Shown: positions 5,832-6,028 of the stretch, piece by piece | How positions within the stretch are numbered: the first letter of the stretch is position 1 | Layout of the letters: each line of letters begins with the position of its first letter | Assembly (NCBI GenBank): GCA_030038645.1 | Contig: JASHSR010000265.1 | Location: 1-6,028, forward strand | Source: Gammaproteobacteria bacterium | GTDB taxonomy: Bacteria; Pseudomonadota; Gammaproteobacteria; Steroidobacterales; Steroidobacteraceae | Direction of reading: 5' to 3' | Length of the DNA: 6,028 bases | Notes under the pieces: generated by a model | The model's database searches: none | The model's input: the letters and a program-made list of their open reading frames with translations, nothing else | What the model was told of the DNA's origin: nothing | Program-made: the position numbers and the translations under genes

Positions 5832-5866
5832 CTCGCGAACTTAACAGCACTGATCGACCGTAAAGC

Positions 5867-6028
5867 ATGGCTGCCTACACGCAACACGACTCGCAGTTCT
5901 TCTCACGGCGCGTCATCGTCCTGCTCGCCGCAATCGCGGTTCAGGTTCTCGGGTTCCTGGGCTTGTCGGCCGGACTCGCGCAACGCGTGATGAACGTCAT
6001 CGCGCCCCCCATCCAGACCAACATCGTC
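5867..6028 (+). CDS. TonB-family energy transducer, N-terminal fragment (runs off right edge)
   Basis: TonB-type proteins are anchored in the inner membrane, work with ExbB/ExbD, and pass proton-motive energy to outer-membrane TonB-dependent receptors. Fifty-four residues are visible: a short cytoplasmic head (1-13), the Arg pair R14-R15, one hydrophobic segment (about 16-38, VIVLLAAIAVQVLGFLGLSAGLA), then periplasmic sequence ending APPIQTNIV. This resembles the N-terminus of proteobacterial TonB-family proteins as I know them; the C-terminal TonB box-binding domain is outside the window. The start is bounded by an in-frame TAA at 5861-5863, leaving ATG 5867 as the first possible codon. There is no clear SD. 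Gln26 occupies the place where related proteins usually have the membrane His. It points away from the ilvC-leu operon and is probably functionally unrelated. Confidence 0.75.
   Translation, partial: MAAYTQHDSQFFSRRVIVLLAAIAVQVLGFLGLSAGLAQRVMNVIAPPIQTNIV

Larger units (their letters stand above)
5083..5866. other. Long divergent intergenic region without a convincing gene
   Basis: About 780 bases separate the leader promoter from the TonB-like gene. Several frames stay open for 100-180 codons on either strand, but the products are Arg/Pro/Ser/Ala-rich, overlap one another, show no recognisable domain or clear SD, and look like the chance open frames of GC-rich DNA. Two GC-rich inverted repeats occur in the left half. 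The right half (about 5740-5870) is locally more AT-rich, as expected for the promoter region of the plus-strand gene. No tRNA cloverleaf, terminator or IS end was recognised. A small RNA cannot be excluded by eye. Confidence 0.6.

Noticed and set aside
1..6028. Search for CRISPR arrays, IS ends, tRNA/rRNA genes, or a novel defence or mobile system
   Set aside because: No regularly spaced repeats, transposase motifs, target-site duplications, cloverleafs or unfamiliar multi-gene cassette were seen. All coding content is core metabolism plus a TonB-like fragment.

Overview
The window is high-GC bacterial chromosomal DNA. It carries the ketol-acid reductoisomerase gene and the leucine-branch genes as one tightly packed minus-strand cluster, in transcription order ilvC - leuA - leuC - leuD - leuB, with leuB cut by the left edge. 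A separate plus-strand gene, cut by the right edge, encodes the N-terminus of a TonB-type energy transducer. The TonB protein points to a Gram-negative host. The GC-rich codon use, the two-subunit LeuC/LeuD isomerase and the short class I IlvC fit a Proteobacterium, perhaps a high-GC gammaproteobacterium. That assignment is an inference and no species can be named.

Layout from right to left along the minus strand: a weak promoter candidate at about 5053-5082; a short leader ORF (4901-5011) packed with leucine codons; an alternative RNA-structure region (4825-4927) ending in a strong rho-independent terminator; then ilvC (3802-4797), leuA (2148-3731), leuC (737-2131), leuD (127-729) and the start of leuB (1-130). 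Gene gaps are 70, 16 and 7 nt, and leuD/leuB overlap in ATGA. No internal terminator was seen, so the set most likely forms one transcript.

The genes cooperate as follows. IlvC makes the dihydroxy acids needed for valine, leucine and isoleucine. LeuA commits 2-ketoisovalerate to leucine. LeuC and LeuD together isomerise isopropylmalate, and LeuB oxidises and decarboxylates it. The leader appears to be a ribosome-mediated transcription attenuator sensing charged tRNA-Leu. A 14-nt segment directly after the Leu codons can pair (12 of 14 positions) with the 5' arm of the terminator. This is the most interesting element of the window: it would place the shared enzyme IlvC under leucine-only control.

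The roughly 780 bases between the leader promoter and the TonB gene hold no convincing gene. They contain two GC-rich inverted repeats and weak promoter-like sequence. No IS element, CRISPR array, rRNA or tRNA was seen. Overall this is a core biosynthetic locus, not a mobile or defence region.
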